Positions 46,169-54,676 of a stretch of 64,000 nt of DNA are shown piece after piece. The notes beneath the pieces are model-generated. The model had not been told where the DNA came from, searched no databases, and saw only the letters and a program-made list of their open reading frames with translations. The stretch is from assembly GCF_048323675.1 (NCBI RefSeq), contig NZ_JBLWFK010000002.1, positions 620,001 to 684,000 on the forward strand, in the 5' to 3' direction. The stretch is from Mangrovimicrobium sp048323675. GTDB lineage: Bacteria > Pseudomonadota > Gammaproteobacteria > Pseudomonadales > Halieaceae. The position numbers were made by a program, and so were the translations under genes. The stretch's first letter is position 1; every line of letters starts with the position of its first letter.

Positions 46169-47821
46169 GTGGAACGTGAATCAATGGAATTCGATGTGGT
46201 CGTTGTCGGCGCAGGCCCCGCCGGTTTGTCCGCCGCCTGCCGCATCATGCAACTGGCCCAGGAGAAGGAACAGGAAATCACTGTCTGCGTCGTGGAAAAA
46301 GGTTCCGAGGTCGGCGCGCATATCCTGTCCGGTGCAGTGCTCGAACCGCGCGCCCTCAACGAACTCTTCCCCCAGTGGCAGGAGCAGGGCGCGCCCCTGA
46401 ACACCAGGGTCACCGGCGACACCTTCTACCTCTATACCAGCGCCACCGGTGCCATCACCCTGCCCAACTTCATGATCCCCAAGCCCACCCATAACGAAGG
46501 CAATTACATCGTCTCCATGGGCAACGTCTGCCGCTGGCTGGCGGAACAGGCCGAAGGCCTGGGCGTGGAGGTCTACCCCGGCTTCGCCGCCGCGGAAGTG
46601 CTGTTCCACGAGGACGGCTCGGTCAAGGGTATCGCCACCGGCGACATGGGTATCAGCGCAGAGGGCGAGCACAAGGACAGCTACATGCCCGGCATGGAAC
46701 TGCACGCCAAGTACACCCTGTTCGCCGAGGGCTGCCGCGGTCACCTCGGCAAGCAGCTGATCGAGAAATTCGGCCTCGCCGACGGCAAGGATGCCCAGCA
46801 CTACGGCATCGGCATCAAGGAAATCTGGGAAATCGACCCGGCGAAGCATGAAGAAGGCCGCGTCGAACACGGCCTCGGCTGGCCGCTGTCCGAAAATGGC
46901 GCCACCGGCGGCGGTTTCCTCTACCACGCGGAAAACAACCAGGTATACCTGGGCCTGATCACCGACCTGAGCTACGACAACCCCTACCTCAGCCCCTACG
47001 AGGAATTCCAGCGTTGGAAGCACCACCCCACCGTCAGCAAGTATCTCGAAGGCGCCACCCGTATTGCCTACGGCGCGCGGGCCATCACCAAGGGCGGCTT
47101 CAACTCCCTGCCGAAAATGCACTTCCCCGGCGGCCTGTTGATCGGCTGTGACGCCGGCACCCTGAACTCGGTCAAGATCAAGGGCAACCACACTGCCATG
47201 AAGAGCGGCATGCTCGCGGCGGAAGCGGTGGTCGAGGCGATCGGCCAGGGTGATTCACGCCCCGCCGACCTGGCCAGCTATGCCAGCAAGGTGGAGAACT
47301 CCTGGCTGCACGAGGAACTCTACAGCACCCGCAACTTCTCCGGTTTCATGCACAAGTTCGGTTTCCTGATCGGCTCCGCGCTGGTGTGGATCGACCAGAA
47401 CATCTTCCGCGGCAAACTGCCCTTTACCGTGCACGACACCAAACCGGACTACGCGGCCCTCAAACCCGCCAGCGACAGCAAGCAGATCACCTATCCCAAG
47501 CCGGACAACAAGATCAGTTTCGACCGCCTGTCATCGGTATTCCTGTCGAATACCAACCACGAGGAAGACCAGCCCTGCCACCTGACCCTCAAGGACCCCA
47601 GCGTGCCGATGGAGGTCAACTATCCCAAGTGGGCGGAACCGGCGCAGCGCTACTGCCCGGCGGGCGTCTACGAGGTAGTCGAGGACGAAAACGGCAAGCG
47701 TTTCCAGATCAATGGCCAGAACTGTGTGCACTGCAAGACCTGCGATATCAAGGACCCTTCGCAGAACATTGTCTGGGTAACCCCGGAAGGCTTTGGCGGG
47801 CCCAACTACCCGAACATGTAA
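46169..47821 (+). CDS. Electron transfer flavoprotein-ubiquinone oxidoreductase
   Basis: 550 residues from GTG at 46169 (AGAGG 8 nt upstream). FAD motif DVVVVGAGPAGLSAA, ETF-QO-typical GAHILSGAVLEPRALNEL, and a C-terminal 4Fe-4S domain with YCPAGVYE and CVHCKTCDIKDPSQNIVW. It passes electrons from reduced ETF to ubiquinone at the inner membrane. It is divergent from etfBA. A strong bidirectional terminator follows. Confidence 0.96.
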   Translation: MERESMEFDVVVVGAGPAGLSAACRIMQLAQEKEQEITVCVVEKGSEVGAHILSGAVLEPRALNELFPQWQEQGAPLNTRVTGDTFYLYTSATGAITLPNFMIPKPTHNEGNYIVSMGNVCRWLAEQAEGLGVEVYPGFAAAEVLFHEDGSVKGIATGDMGISAEGEHKDSYMPGMELHAKYTLFAEGCRGHLGKQLIEKFGLADGKDAQHYGIGIKEIWEIDPAKHEEGRVEHGLGWPLSENGATGGGFLYHAENNQVYLGLITDLSYDNPYLSPYEEFQRWKHHPTVSKYLEGATRIAYGARAITKGGFNSLPKMHFPGGLLIGCDAGTLNSVKIKGNHTAMKSGMLAAEAVVEAIGQGDSRPADLASYASKVENSWLHEELYSTRNFSGFMHKFGFLIGSALVWIDQNIFRGKLPFTVHDTKPDYAALKPASDSKQITYPKPDNKISFDRLSSVFLSNTNHEEDQPCHLTLKDPSVPMEVNYPKWAEPAQRYCPAGVYEVVEDENGKRFQINGQNCVHCKTCDIKDPSQNIVWVTPEGFGGPNYPNM

Positions 47822-47837
47822 TGTAAAAAGCACGAGC

Positions 47838-47867
47838 AAAAAAGGCGGGGAACTCCCCGCCTTTTTT
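47838..47867. terminator. Bidirectional terminator
   Basis: A-run plus GGCGGGG (47838-47850) pairs with CCCCGCC plus T-run (47855-47867). It serves the ETF-QO gene on the plus strand and the DUF1285 gene on the minus strand. Confidence 0.9.
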
Positions 47868-47896
47868 CTGTCTGTCACTTTTGCGATGTGCCCGGT

Positions 47897-48409
47897 TCAG
47901 GCCAGGCTGTAGCTGTAGTCGCCGCTGTGCACGCGGTTGTCCTCATCCGCCAGTTCCACCAGTCGGTACCAGGCGCTGCGACTGAACAGCGCGGTGAGCC
48001 CGTGCCAGAGCGACAGGACGGCCACACCCTCCAGGCTGGGTTCCGGCTGCAGCGGATGGTCAGGGGAAATGGTCACCGTTTTACCAGTGTTCAGGGTGGC
48101 CTGCAGGTATCCATCCCGGGAACTGACGTCGGTGACCAGCAGCGGGTGCAATTGAACCTGGATGCGCCACTTTTCCACCGGCGTCACCAGGTAGTACTCG
48201 CCATCCTCCTCGCGCCGCAGGATGCTGGCGAACAGGTTGCGCAGGGATTCGCGCTCTATGGCGGTACCCTCGTGGTACCAGCTACCGTCCGCGGCGATCT
48301 GGATATCGATATCGCCGGACAATTCAGGGTGCCACAGGTGCAGCGGCGGGCTGTCGAAATCCCGCTTGCGCTGCATCTGCTGTTCTATCTGCTCCAGTGG
48401 GTCCGCCAT
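47897..48409 (-). CDS. DUF1285 family protein
   Basis: 170 residues. GDIDIQIAADGSWYHEGTAIERESLRNLFASILRREEDGEYYLVTPVEKWRIQV is the DUF1285 core. Structures of the family show a two-domain beta-rich fold; the function is unknown. It lies 28 bp downstream of serA on the same strand. Confidence 0.9.
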   Translation of the reverse strand: MADPLEQIEQQMQRKRDFDSPPLHLWHPELSGDIDIQIAADGSWYHEGTAIERESLRNLFASILRREEDGEYYLVTPVEKWRIQVQLHPLLVTDVSSRDGYLQATLNTGKTVTISPDHPLQPEPSLEGVAVLSLWHGLTALFSRSAWYRLVELADEDNRVHSGDYSYSLA

Positions 48410-48437
48410 CGCTTCCCCCTCCGGGTTTTGGCCCCTC

Positions 48438-49622
48438 TCAGGCGCAATTCCCGATCAGGCGCACATTGATTACCCCGTTCAGGGCGCGCATGGTGTCGAG
48501 CACGGACTCGGTGACGTCGCCTTCGATATCAATCAGATTATAGGCGATCTCGTCGCGGCTCTTGTTCAGCATGTCGATGACGTTGATGTTCTCGTTGGCC
48601 AGGATCGACAGCACGCTGCCGAGGATCTTCGGCACGTTTTCGTTGGTGACGGACAGGCGACAGCCGCTTACCCGCTCCAGCACCAGGGTCGGGAAATTGA
48701 CCGAGTTGCGGATATTGCCGTTCTCGAGGAAATCCCGCAGCTGGTCGGCGGCCATAATGGCGCAATTGTCCTCGGCTTCATCGGTACTCGCGCCGATATG
48801 CGGCATGAGGATGACGTCATCGCGGCCGATAAGCGCGGGCGACGGGAAGTCGGCGATATAGCGGCGCAGGCGATCACCGTTGAGAGCATCCACCAGTGAA
48901 GGTTCGTCGACAATCTCCTGGCGCGCGAAGTTAAGCAGGCAGGCGCCCGGTTTCAGCGCGGCGAACAACTCGGCGTTGATAAGGCCGCGGGTGCTGTCCA
49001 GTACCGGCAGGTGCAAACTGATGTAGTCGCAGCGGGCGAACAGCGCGGACAGGGTCTCGGCGCGGCGCACCTGGCTGGAAAGTCGCCAGGCGGCCTCAAC
49101 CGACAGTGCCGGGTCGAAACCAACGACGTCCATGCCCATGGTCAGGGCCATCTCGGCCACCAGTGAGCCAATCGCACCGAGGCCGACGACGCCGAGGGTC
49201 TTGCCCACCAGCTCGCTGCCCTTGAACTGTTTCTTCTGCGCTTCGAGGGTGCGGTGCATCTCACCCATGTCCTGCATACCGGCCAGCGTATCGACGTAGC
49301 GAACGCCCTCCAGGATGCCGCGTGATCCCAGCAACAGGCCCGCCGCCACCAGTTCCTTGACCGCATTGGCATTGGCCCCGGGGCTGTTGAACACCGGAAT
49401 ACCGCGCTTGCTGCAGGCGTCGACGGGAATGTTGTTCACCCCGGCGCCAGCGCGCCCGACCGCGAGCACGGAATCCGGAATGTCCTCCGGCGCCAGTTTG
49501 TGGCTGCGCAGCAGGATGGCGTCCGGATGGGCAAACTCGCTGGCTATTTCGTAGGTTTCCCGCGGCAGGCGCTCGAGGCCGCGCACGGAAATCTGGTTGA
49601 GAGTAAGGATCTGACGTGCCAT
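48438..49622 (-). CDS. serA: D-3-phosphoglycerate dehydrogenase
   Basis: 394 residues. The NAD motif VGLGAIGSLVAEMALTMGMDVVGFDP, the catalytic Arg/Glu/His region (NFARQEIVDE, PHIGASTDEAEDN) and a C-terminal ACT domain (NENVPKILGSVLSILANENINVIDMLNKSR) are visible. It begins serine synthesis, with the ACT domain giving likely serine feedback control. An odd point is that the catalytic loop reads NFARQEIVDE where many have NxARGxxVDE. It lies 19 bp downstream of ppiD. Confidence 0.92.
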   Translation of the reverse strand: MARQILTLNQISVRGLERLPRETYEIASEFAHPDAILLRSHKLAPEDIPDSVLAVGRAGAGVNNIPVDACSKRGIPVFNSPGANANAVKELVAAGLLLGSRGILEGVRYVDTLAGMQDMGEMHRTLEAQKKQFKGSELVGKTLGVVGLGAIGSLVAEMALTMGMDVVGFDPALSVEAAWRLSSQVRRAETLSALFARCDYISLHLPVLDSTRGLINAELFAALKPGACLLNFARQEIVDEPSLVDALNGDRLRRYIADFPSPALIGRDDVILMPHIGASTDEAEDNCAIMAADQLRDFLENGNIRNSVNFPTLVLERVSGCRLSVTNENVPKILGSVLSILANENINVIDMLNKSRDEIAYNLIDIEGDVTESVLDTMRALNGVINVRLIGNCA

Positions 49623-49641
49623 GGGGACCTCAACAGGAAAA

Positions 49642-51525
49642 TTACATTACTTCGATGTCGGCGTTTGCGCGCAGGCCCTGGCGGTACTCGCTGTCCACCA
49701 GCTGGCCGAATTCACCACTGACCAGGCGCCGCAGCCCGGTCTTGTCTGCCTCGGGCAGGCCCTGGGCAGATCCGGGGGTAACCCGGGTGAGTTGATACAC
49801 GTAGTAATCACCGGAGCGGGAGGCCACGAAGTCCACGGCAGATTCGCCTTCAGCTGGCGGTTGCAGCCGGAAAGCGTCGAGGGCCAGGTCTGCCGGCATG
49901 GTATTACTGCGGCGGGTCACGCCGATTTCGACCTGCCATTCGAAGTCATTGCCCTTGGCGAAATCCTCCACGGATTCGCCTGAGCGGAGCGCAGCTACCG
50001 CTGCCTGTGCAGCAGCTCGAACTGCGGCCTCGGCGTTCTGCTCGTTGATGCTGGCGACGATCTGTTCACGCACGTCAGCGAGGGGAAGGATTTCCGGCTT
50101 GTTGTGCTGGCGGGCATGCATGACTACCCAGTGCCCCTGCCCTACCTCGATAACATCGCTGTTCATGCCACCATCGAGAACTTCTTCCGAAAACGCTGCG
50201 TCGAGCAGCGCGGCACTGGCGAACAGCCCATCGGCCTGGTTGCGCACAATGGCATCGCTGCGCTTGATTTCCAGGCCCAGTTCCTTCGCCGGCATCTCGA
50301 GGCTTTCCGCATTGAACGTCAGGTCCTTGAGGCTTTCGACAACGCCGAGCAGTTCAGCATCGGCCTCCAGCAGGCTGAGACGCTCCTGCAGTGCAGGGCG
50401 CAGTTCCTCGAGGCTGGGAGGTTCGCCGGCCTGGTGTTCGGTCACGCGGATAAAATGGGTACCGGCGTCGGTGACCACCGGGCCGGAAACTTCGCCGACC
50501 GCGAGGGCCGCAATGGCCTCTTCCATCGGCTCGGGGAAAACGTCGCCGCTGGTGAAACCCAGGTCGCCGCCGTTCATGGCAGAGCCAATATCATCCGAGT
50601 ATTCACTGGCGACATCGGCAAATGACTCGCCCGCGTCCAGCGCGCCCCGCACGCTGGCAATACGCTGCTGGTAATCGCTATCGGATTCGCCGCTCTGCTG
50701 GCTCAGGAGAATATGGGACACCCGGTTCTGGGCCTGGTACTCACCGTGCGAAATCTCCTCGTTATAGGCTGCCTGGATCTGCTCCTCGGAAACCGGCTGG
50801 GCGAAATCGCTGTCCCTCAATTCGATATAGTCCACCACCACGGATTCGGGTGAGCGGAAGGATTCCTGGTTGGCCTGGTAGAAAGCTTCGACGTCGCTCT
50901 CCGCGACGTCGGCAGCTTCGACACGGAAACGGTCAAGCGGCAGGGTCATATAACGCAGGTCACGTTGCTCCTCGACGATTGCCGCCGCCAGGGCCAGTTC
51001 ATCGGGAGTGGCAAATTCGCTGCCGGCCAGGCCGGTACGCGCCTGGTTCACCAGCATGTCATCAACCATGGACTGCTTGAACGAGGCCGGCGAATAGCCG
51101 GACTCTGAGAGCAGCGCGCGGTACATCTGTTCAGAAAACTGCCCGTCAACCTGGAACTGTTCCATGCTGCCGATCACCGCGCCGACCTGGGCGTCGGAAA
51201 TCTGCAGGCCCATATCCTGCGCCGACTGAAGCAGCAGCCTGCGCGCTATGATGCCCTGCATGGCCCGCTGCGAGAGCGCCTGGTCCTCGAGCATGGCCGG
51301 GTCGAAATTATCTCCCATCGCCGCGATCAGCCTGCGCTGTTCGATATTTACCGATTGCTGCAATTCGGCGGGAGAGATTTTTTCTCCGTTCACCTTGGCA
51401 ACCGAGTTATCGGAACCACCAAACAGAAGCGTCTCGACGCCCCAGAAGGCGAAGGCGACAACGATCAGACCGATGATGATTTTGGCGGTGGTACCCTGGG
51501 TACTCTTGCGAATATCCTGAAGCAT
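49642..51525 (-). CDS. ppiD: Periplasmic folding chaperone PpiD
   Basis: 627 residues (E. coli 623). One N-terminal anchor (AKIIIGLIVVAFAFWGVETLLFG), a SurA-like chaperone region (NGEKISPAELQQSVNIEQRRL) and a PpiC-type parvulin domain (SHILLSQQSGESD..ASVRGALDAGESFADVASEYSDD, ~265-360). It helps secreted proteins fold near the Sec translocon. It follows hupB as in E. coli. Confidence 0.94.
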   Translation of the reverse strand: MLQDIRKSTQGTTAKIIIGLIVVAFAFWGVETLLFGGSDNSVAKVNGEKISPAELQQSVNIEQRRLIAAMGDNFDPAMLEDQALSQRAMQGIIARRLLLQSAQDMGLQISDAQVGAVIGSMEQFQVDGQFSEQMYRALLSESGYSPASFKQSMVDDMLVNQARTGLAGSEFATPDELALAAAIVEEQRDLRYMTLPLDRFRVEAADVAESDVEAFYQANQESFRSPESVVVDYIELRDSDFAQPVSEEQIQAAYNEEISHGEYQAQNRVSHILLSQQSGESDSDYQQRIASVRGALDAGESFADVASEYSDDIGSAMNGGDLGFTSGDVFPEPMEEAIAALAVGEVSGPVVTDAGTHFIRVTEHQAGEPPSLEELRPALQERLSLLEADAELLGVVESLKDLTFNAESLEMPAKELGLEIKRSDAIVRNQADGLFASAALLDAAFSEEVLDGGMNSDVIEVGQGHWVVMHARQHNKPEILPLADVREQIVASINEQNAEAAVRAAAQAAVAALRSGESVEDFAKGNDFEWQVEIGVTRRSNTMPADLALDAFRLQPPAEGESAVDFVASRSGDYYVYQLTRVTPGSAQGLPEADKTGLRRLVSGEFGQLVDSEYRQGLRANADIEVM

Positions 51526-51562
51526 GGAAGTTGTTCTCTAACGTGATACAAAGGTGCGCTGT

Positions 51563-51596
51563 AAAAAAAAAGCGCACCCTGCAAAGTGCGCCTTTT
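51563..51596 (-). terminator. hupB terminator
   Basis: On the minus strand GGCGCAC and GTGCGC form a stem followed by nine T (A-run 51563-51571). The nearby GGTGCGCT at 51553 can pair alternatively with AGCGCACC. Confidence 0.8.
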
Positions 51597-51664
51597 CGTT
51601 TTTGCGTTTTTGCTTGCGTCTCGCCTACAACTGTTTTGCAGTGCGCAGCGCCAGCCGGCAACGC

Positions 51665-51940
51665 TTAGGGGTTAACCGCATCCTTCAGCGCTTTACCCGC
51701 TTTGAAACCGGGAACATTGGATGCTGCAATTTCGATGCTGGCGCCGGTCTGCGGGTTGCGGCCGGTGCGCGCAGCGCGGTGTTTTACCGAAAAAGTGCCG
51801 AAACCGACCAGGGAAACCTGGTCACCTTTTTTCAGTGCATCAGTGATGCTGTCAACCACTGCGTCCAGCGCGCGACTGGCAGAAGCTTTGGGCAGGTCGG
51901 CGGCTGCGGCAATGGCGTCAATCAATTCAGTTTTGTTCAC
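51665..51940 (-). CDS. hupB: DNA-binding protein HU-beta
   Basis: 91 residues from GTG at 51940 (AAGGGG 6 nt upstream); an in-frame upstream extension to 52000 is not HU. NKTELIDAIAAAADLPKASASRALDA and the DNA-arm segment GFGTFSVKHRAARTGRNPQTGASIEIAAS are standard. It is a nucleoid-shaping protein. It is preceded by a strong promoter at 52093-52120 and a structured leader of about 145 nt. Confidence 0.95.
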   Translation of the reverse strand: MNKTELIDAIAAAADLPKASASRALDAVVDSITDALKKGDQVSLVGFGTFSVKHRAARTGRNPQTGASIEIAASNVPGFKAGKALKDAVNP

Positions 51941-52008
51941 ACTTATCCCCTTGGAAGGTTGGTCTGCAGGACAGTTACTGTAATCACCCGGTACGGGCAA
52001 AATTCCGG

Positions 52009-52076
52009 AGGTGCCCCATTTTTTAGTCGATCCGGCGCGGGCTGAAAGCCCAGTAACGCCGCGGTTTTGGGCACCT
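52009..52076 (-). promoter_or_regulatory. Structured 5' leader of hupB
   Basis: AGGTGCCC (52009-52016) pairs with GGGCACCT (52069-52076), enclosing a second small hairpin (GGGCT-GAA-AGCCC, 52039-52051). The leader from the likely start site near 52086 to the GTG is about 145 nt, long for a small abundant protein. Confidence 0.5.
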
Positions 52077-52092
52077 GTGGCTGACGGACGAC

Positions 52093-52120
52093 TCTATAAC
52101 AGAGGAGGAAGGCCCGTCAA
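52093..52120 (-). promoter_or_regulatory. hupB promoter
   Basis: On the minus strand TTGACG (52115-52120) and TATAGA (52093-52098) with a 16-nt spacer make a near-consensus sigma-70 promoter. Confidence 0.75.
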
Positions 52121-52135
52121 CAAAGAAGCCTTCCA

Positions 52136-54547
52136 TCAATGCGTATTAATCCGGTTTTTTTCTTCCTCTGAGGGCTCTTTCGACGCCGTTACGCTACTGG
52201 CGAGATAATCCTCGTCACTGAGCGGTTCAGGTGCAGTTTCAAGCGCAATCGACAGCACTTCGTCGATCCACTTGACGGCCCGGATGTTCAGATTCTTTTT
52301 TATATTTTCCGGAATTTCCTTGAGGTCCCGCTCATTCTCTTTCGGAATAATCACGGTCTTGATGCCACCGCGTCGCGCCGCCAGCAGTTTTTCTTTGAGA
52401 CCGCCGATGGGCAGTACTTCACCGCGCAGCGTGATCTCACCGGTCATCGCGACATCCGCGCGCACGGGTATCTTGGTCAGTACCGAGACCAGTGCCGTAC
52501 ACATGGCGATACCCGCACTGGGGCCGTCCTTGGGCGTAGCGCCTTCGGGCACGTGGATATGCACGTCGTGACTCTCGTGGTAATTGGCGGGAATCCCGAG
52601 CAATTGCGAACGGCTGCGAACAACGGTCGTGGCCGCCTGGATCGACTCCTGCATGACATCGCCGAGGGATCCGGTTTTCACGTAACGTCCCTTGCCCGCA
52701 ACCGCAACTGCCTCGATGGTCAGCAGTTCGCCGCCGACGGAGGTCCAGGCCAGGCCGGTAACCTGCCCTACCTTGTTCTCCTCCTCGGCGATGCCGAAGT
52801 TGTATTTGCGCACACCCAGCAGGTCGGGCAGCATGGCCGCCGTGACTTCGGTGCCACTTTGCGCTTCACCGATGGTGATGGCCTTGACCATCTTGCGGCA
52901 GACCTTGGCGATTTCGCGCTCGAGGGCGCGCACGCCCGCTTCGCGGGTGTAGTAGCGAATCACGTCGATCACCGTCTCCGGCGAGAACACGATCTCATTT
53001 TTCTTCAGGCCATTGAGCTTGATCTGCTTGGGAATCAGGTAGCGCTCGGCGATATTGAGCTTCTCGTCCTCGGTATAACCGGGAATCCTGATCACTTCCA
53101 TACGGTCGAGCAGCGGCCCGGGAATGTTCATGGTGTTCGAGGTGCACACGAACATCACGTCGGACAGGTCGTAATCCACTTCGAGGTAGTGATCGTTAAA
53201 CGCGTGGTTCTGTTCCGGGTCCAGCACTTCCAGCATCGCCGACGCCGGGTCGCCGCGATGGTCCATGCCCATCTTGTCGATTTCATCGAGCAGGAACAGC
53301 GGGTTGCGCACACCGGCCTTGGCCATTTTCTGCAGCAGTTTGCCGGGCATGGAGCCGATATAGGTGCGGCGGTGGCCGCGGATTTCCGCCTCGTCGCGCA
53401 CGCCGCCGAGGGCCATGCGCACGAACTTGCGGTTGGTGGCGCGGGCCACGGACTCACCGAGGGAGGTCTTGCCGACGCCAGGCGGACCGACCAGGCACAG
53501 TACCGGCCCCTTCACCTTGCGCACGCGCTTCTGCACCGCGAGGTATTCCAGGATCCGGTCCTTGACCTCCTCGAGTCCGTAGTGGTCTTCTTCGAGGATC
53601 TGGGCCGCGCGACGCAGGTCGTGCTTGACCTTGCTGCGTTTCGCCCAGGGTACGCTGACCATCCAGTCGATGTAGCTGCGCACCACCGAGGCCTCGGCGG
53701 ACATCGGCGACATCATCTTGAGCTTGGACAGTTCGGCCTCGGCCTTCTGCTTTGCTTCGGCGGGCATATTGGCGTTGTCGATGCGGGACTGCAGTTCGTC
53801 CAGTTCATTGGGCGCCTCGTCCATCTCACCCAGCTCTTTCTGGATAGCCTTCATCTGCTCGTTGAGGTAGTACTCGCGCTGGCTCTTCTCCATCTGCTTC
53901 TTGACCCGGCCGCGGATGCGCTTTTCCACCTGGAACAGGTCGATTTCGGCTTCCATCAGGCCCATCAGGTGGTCGAGGCGATCGCGAACACCGGCGATTT
54001 CCAGGATGCGCTGTTTCTCCGCGAGGTCCACGCTCATGTGCGCGGCAATGGTGTCAGCCAGCCGGCCGGGTTCGTCGATGCCGGTCAGGGACGTCAGTAC
54101 CTCGGCGGGGACTTTCTTGCTCAGGTTGACGTATTTCTCGAACTGGGTATTGGTGGAGCGCAGCAGGGCTTCCGCTTCGCTCTCGGGAATCAGCTCACCC
54201 TCGATTTCCCGCACCTCGGCGACGGCGAAGGGGCCGTCATCATCGACACTGCTGATCACCGCGCGATAGCCGCCCTCCACCAGCACCTTGATGGTGCCAT
54301 CGGGGAGTTTCAGCAGCTGCAGGATGTTGGACACCGTACCGACCTGGTAGATGTCGTCGGCACCGGGGTTGTCGTCGGCGGCGTTGCGCTGGGCAACCAG
54401 CAGAACCTGCTTGTCGTTCGACATGGCATGTTCGAGGGCTTCGATGGATTTCTCCCGGCCCACGAACAATGGCAGCACCATATGCGGGTAGACCACCACG
54501 TCGCGTAGTGGCAGGAGGGGAAGCGCGTTGGCAGAGGGTGAACCCAT
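52136..54547 (-). CDS. lon: Lon ATP-dependent protease
   Basis: 803 residues from the ATG at 54547 (CGGAG upstream). An N-terminal LAN domain (LPLLPLRDVVVYPHMVLPLFVGRE), a coiled middle (KRIRGRVKKQMEKSQREYYLNEQMKAIQKELGE), the AAA+ Walker A GPPGVGKTSLGESVA and Walker B LFLLDEID, and the Ser-Lys protease domain (KDGPSAGIAM; GGLKEKLLAARRGG). It degrades misfolded and regulatory proteins. A sigma-32 promoter lies upstream. Confidence 0.97.
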   Translation of the reverse strand: MGSPSANALPLLPLRDVVVYPHMVLPLFVGREKSIEALEHAMSNDKQVLLVAQRNAADDNPGADDIYQVGTVSNILQLLKLPDGTIKVLVEGGYRAVISSVDDDGPFAVAEVREIEGELIPESEAEALLRSTNTQFEKYVNLSKKVPAEVLTSLTGIDEPGRLADTIAAHMSVDLAEKQRILEIAGVRDRLDHLMGLMEAEIDLFQVEKRIRGRVKKQMEKSQREYYLNEQMKAIQKELGEMDEAPNELDELQSRIDNANMPAEAKQKAEAELSKLKMMSPMSAEASVVRSYIDWMVSVPWAKRSKVKHDLRRAAQILEEDHYGLEEVKDRILEYLAVQKRVRKVKGPVLCLVGPPGVGKTSLGESVARATNRKFVRMALGGVRDEAEIRGHRRTYIGSMPGKLLQKMAKAGVRNPLFLLDEIDKMGMDHRGDPASAMLEVLDPEQNHAFNDHYLEVDYDLSDVMFVCTSNTMNIPGPLLDRMEVIRIPGYTEDEKLNIAERYLIPKQIKLNGLKKNEIVFSPETVIDVIRYYTREAGVRALEREIAKVCRKMVKAITIGEAQSGTEVTAAMLPDLLGVRKYNFGIAEEENKVGQVTGLAWTSVGGELLTIEAVAVAGKGRYVKTGSLGDVMQESIQAATTVVRSRSQLLGIPANYHESHDVHIHVPEGATPKDGPSAGIAMCTALVSVLTKIPVRADVAMTGEITLRGEVLPIGGLKEKLLAARRGGIKTVIIPKENERDLKEIPENIKKNLNIRAVKWIDEVLSIALETAPEPLSDEDYLASSVTASKEPSEEEKNRINTH

Positions 54548-54588
54548 AGCAATCTCCGGATTAGGCAAAACTGGGTGTTGCACTCCGG

Positions 54589-54616
54589 ATATGGGGTCGA
54601 CAACCGGAATTGCAAG
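54589..54616 (-). promoter_or_regulatory. Sigma-32 (heat-shock) promoter of lon
   Basis: On the minus strand CTTGCAA (54610-54616), a 13-nt spacer and CCCCATAT (54589-54596) match the sigma-32 consensus CTTGAAA-N12-16-CCCCATNT at 14 of 15 informative positions. The site is about 42 bp before the lon ATG. Confidence 0.8.
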
Positions 54617-54676
54617 CACCACTGGCCAGGAAAGATAAGGCCGGGTGCGACGTTCGGGGCGAGCCCGAACGCCCGG

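Noticed and set aside
52553..54508. 651-codon plus-strand frame opposite lon
   Set aside because: Shadow of lon; no domain and no ribosome-binding site.
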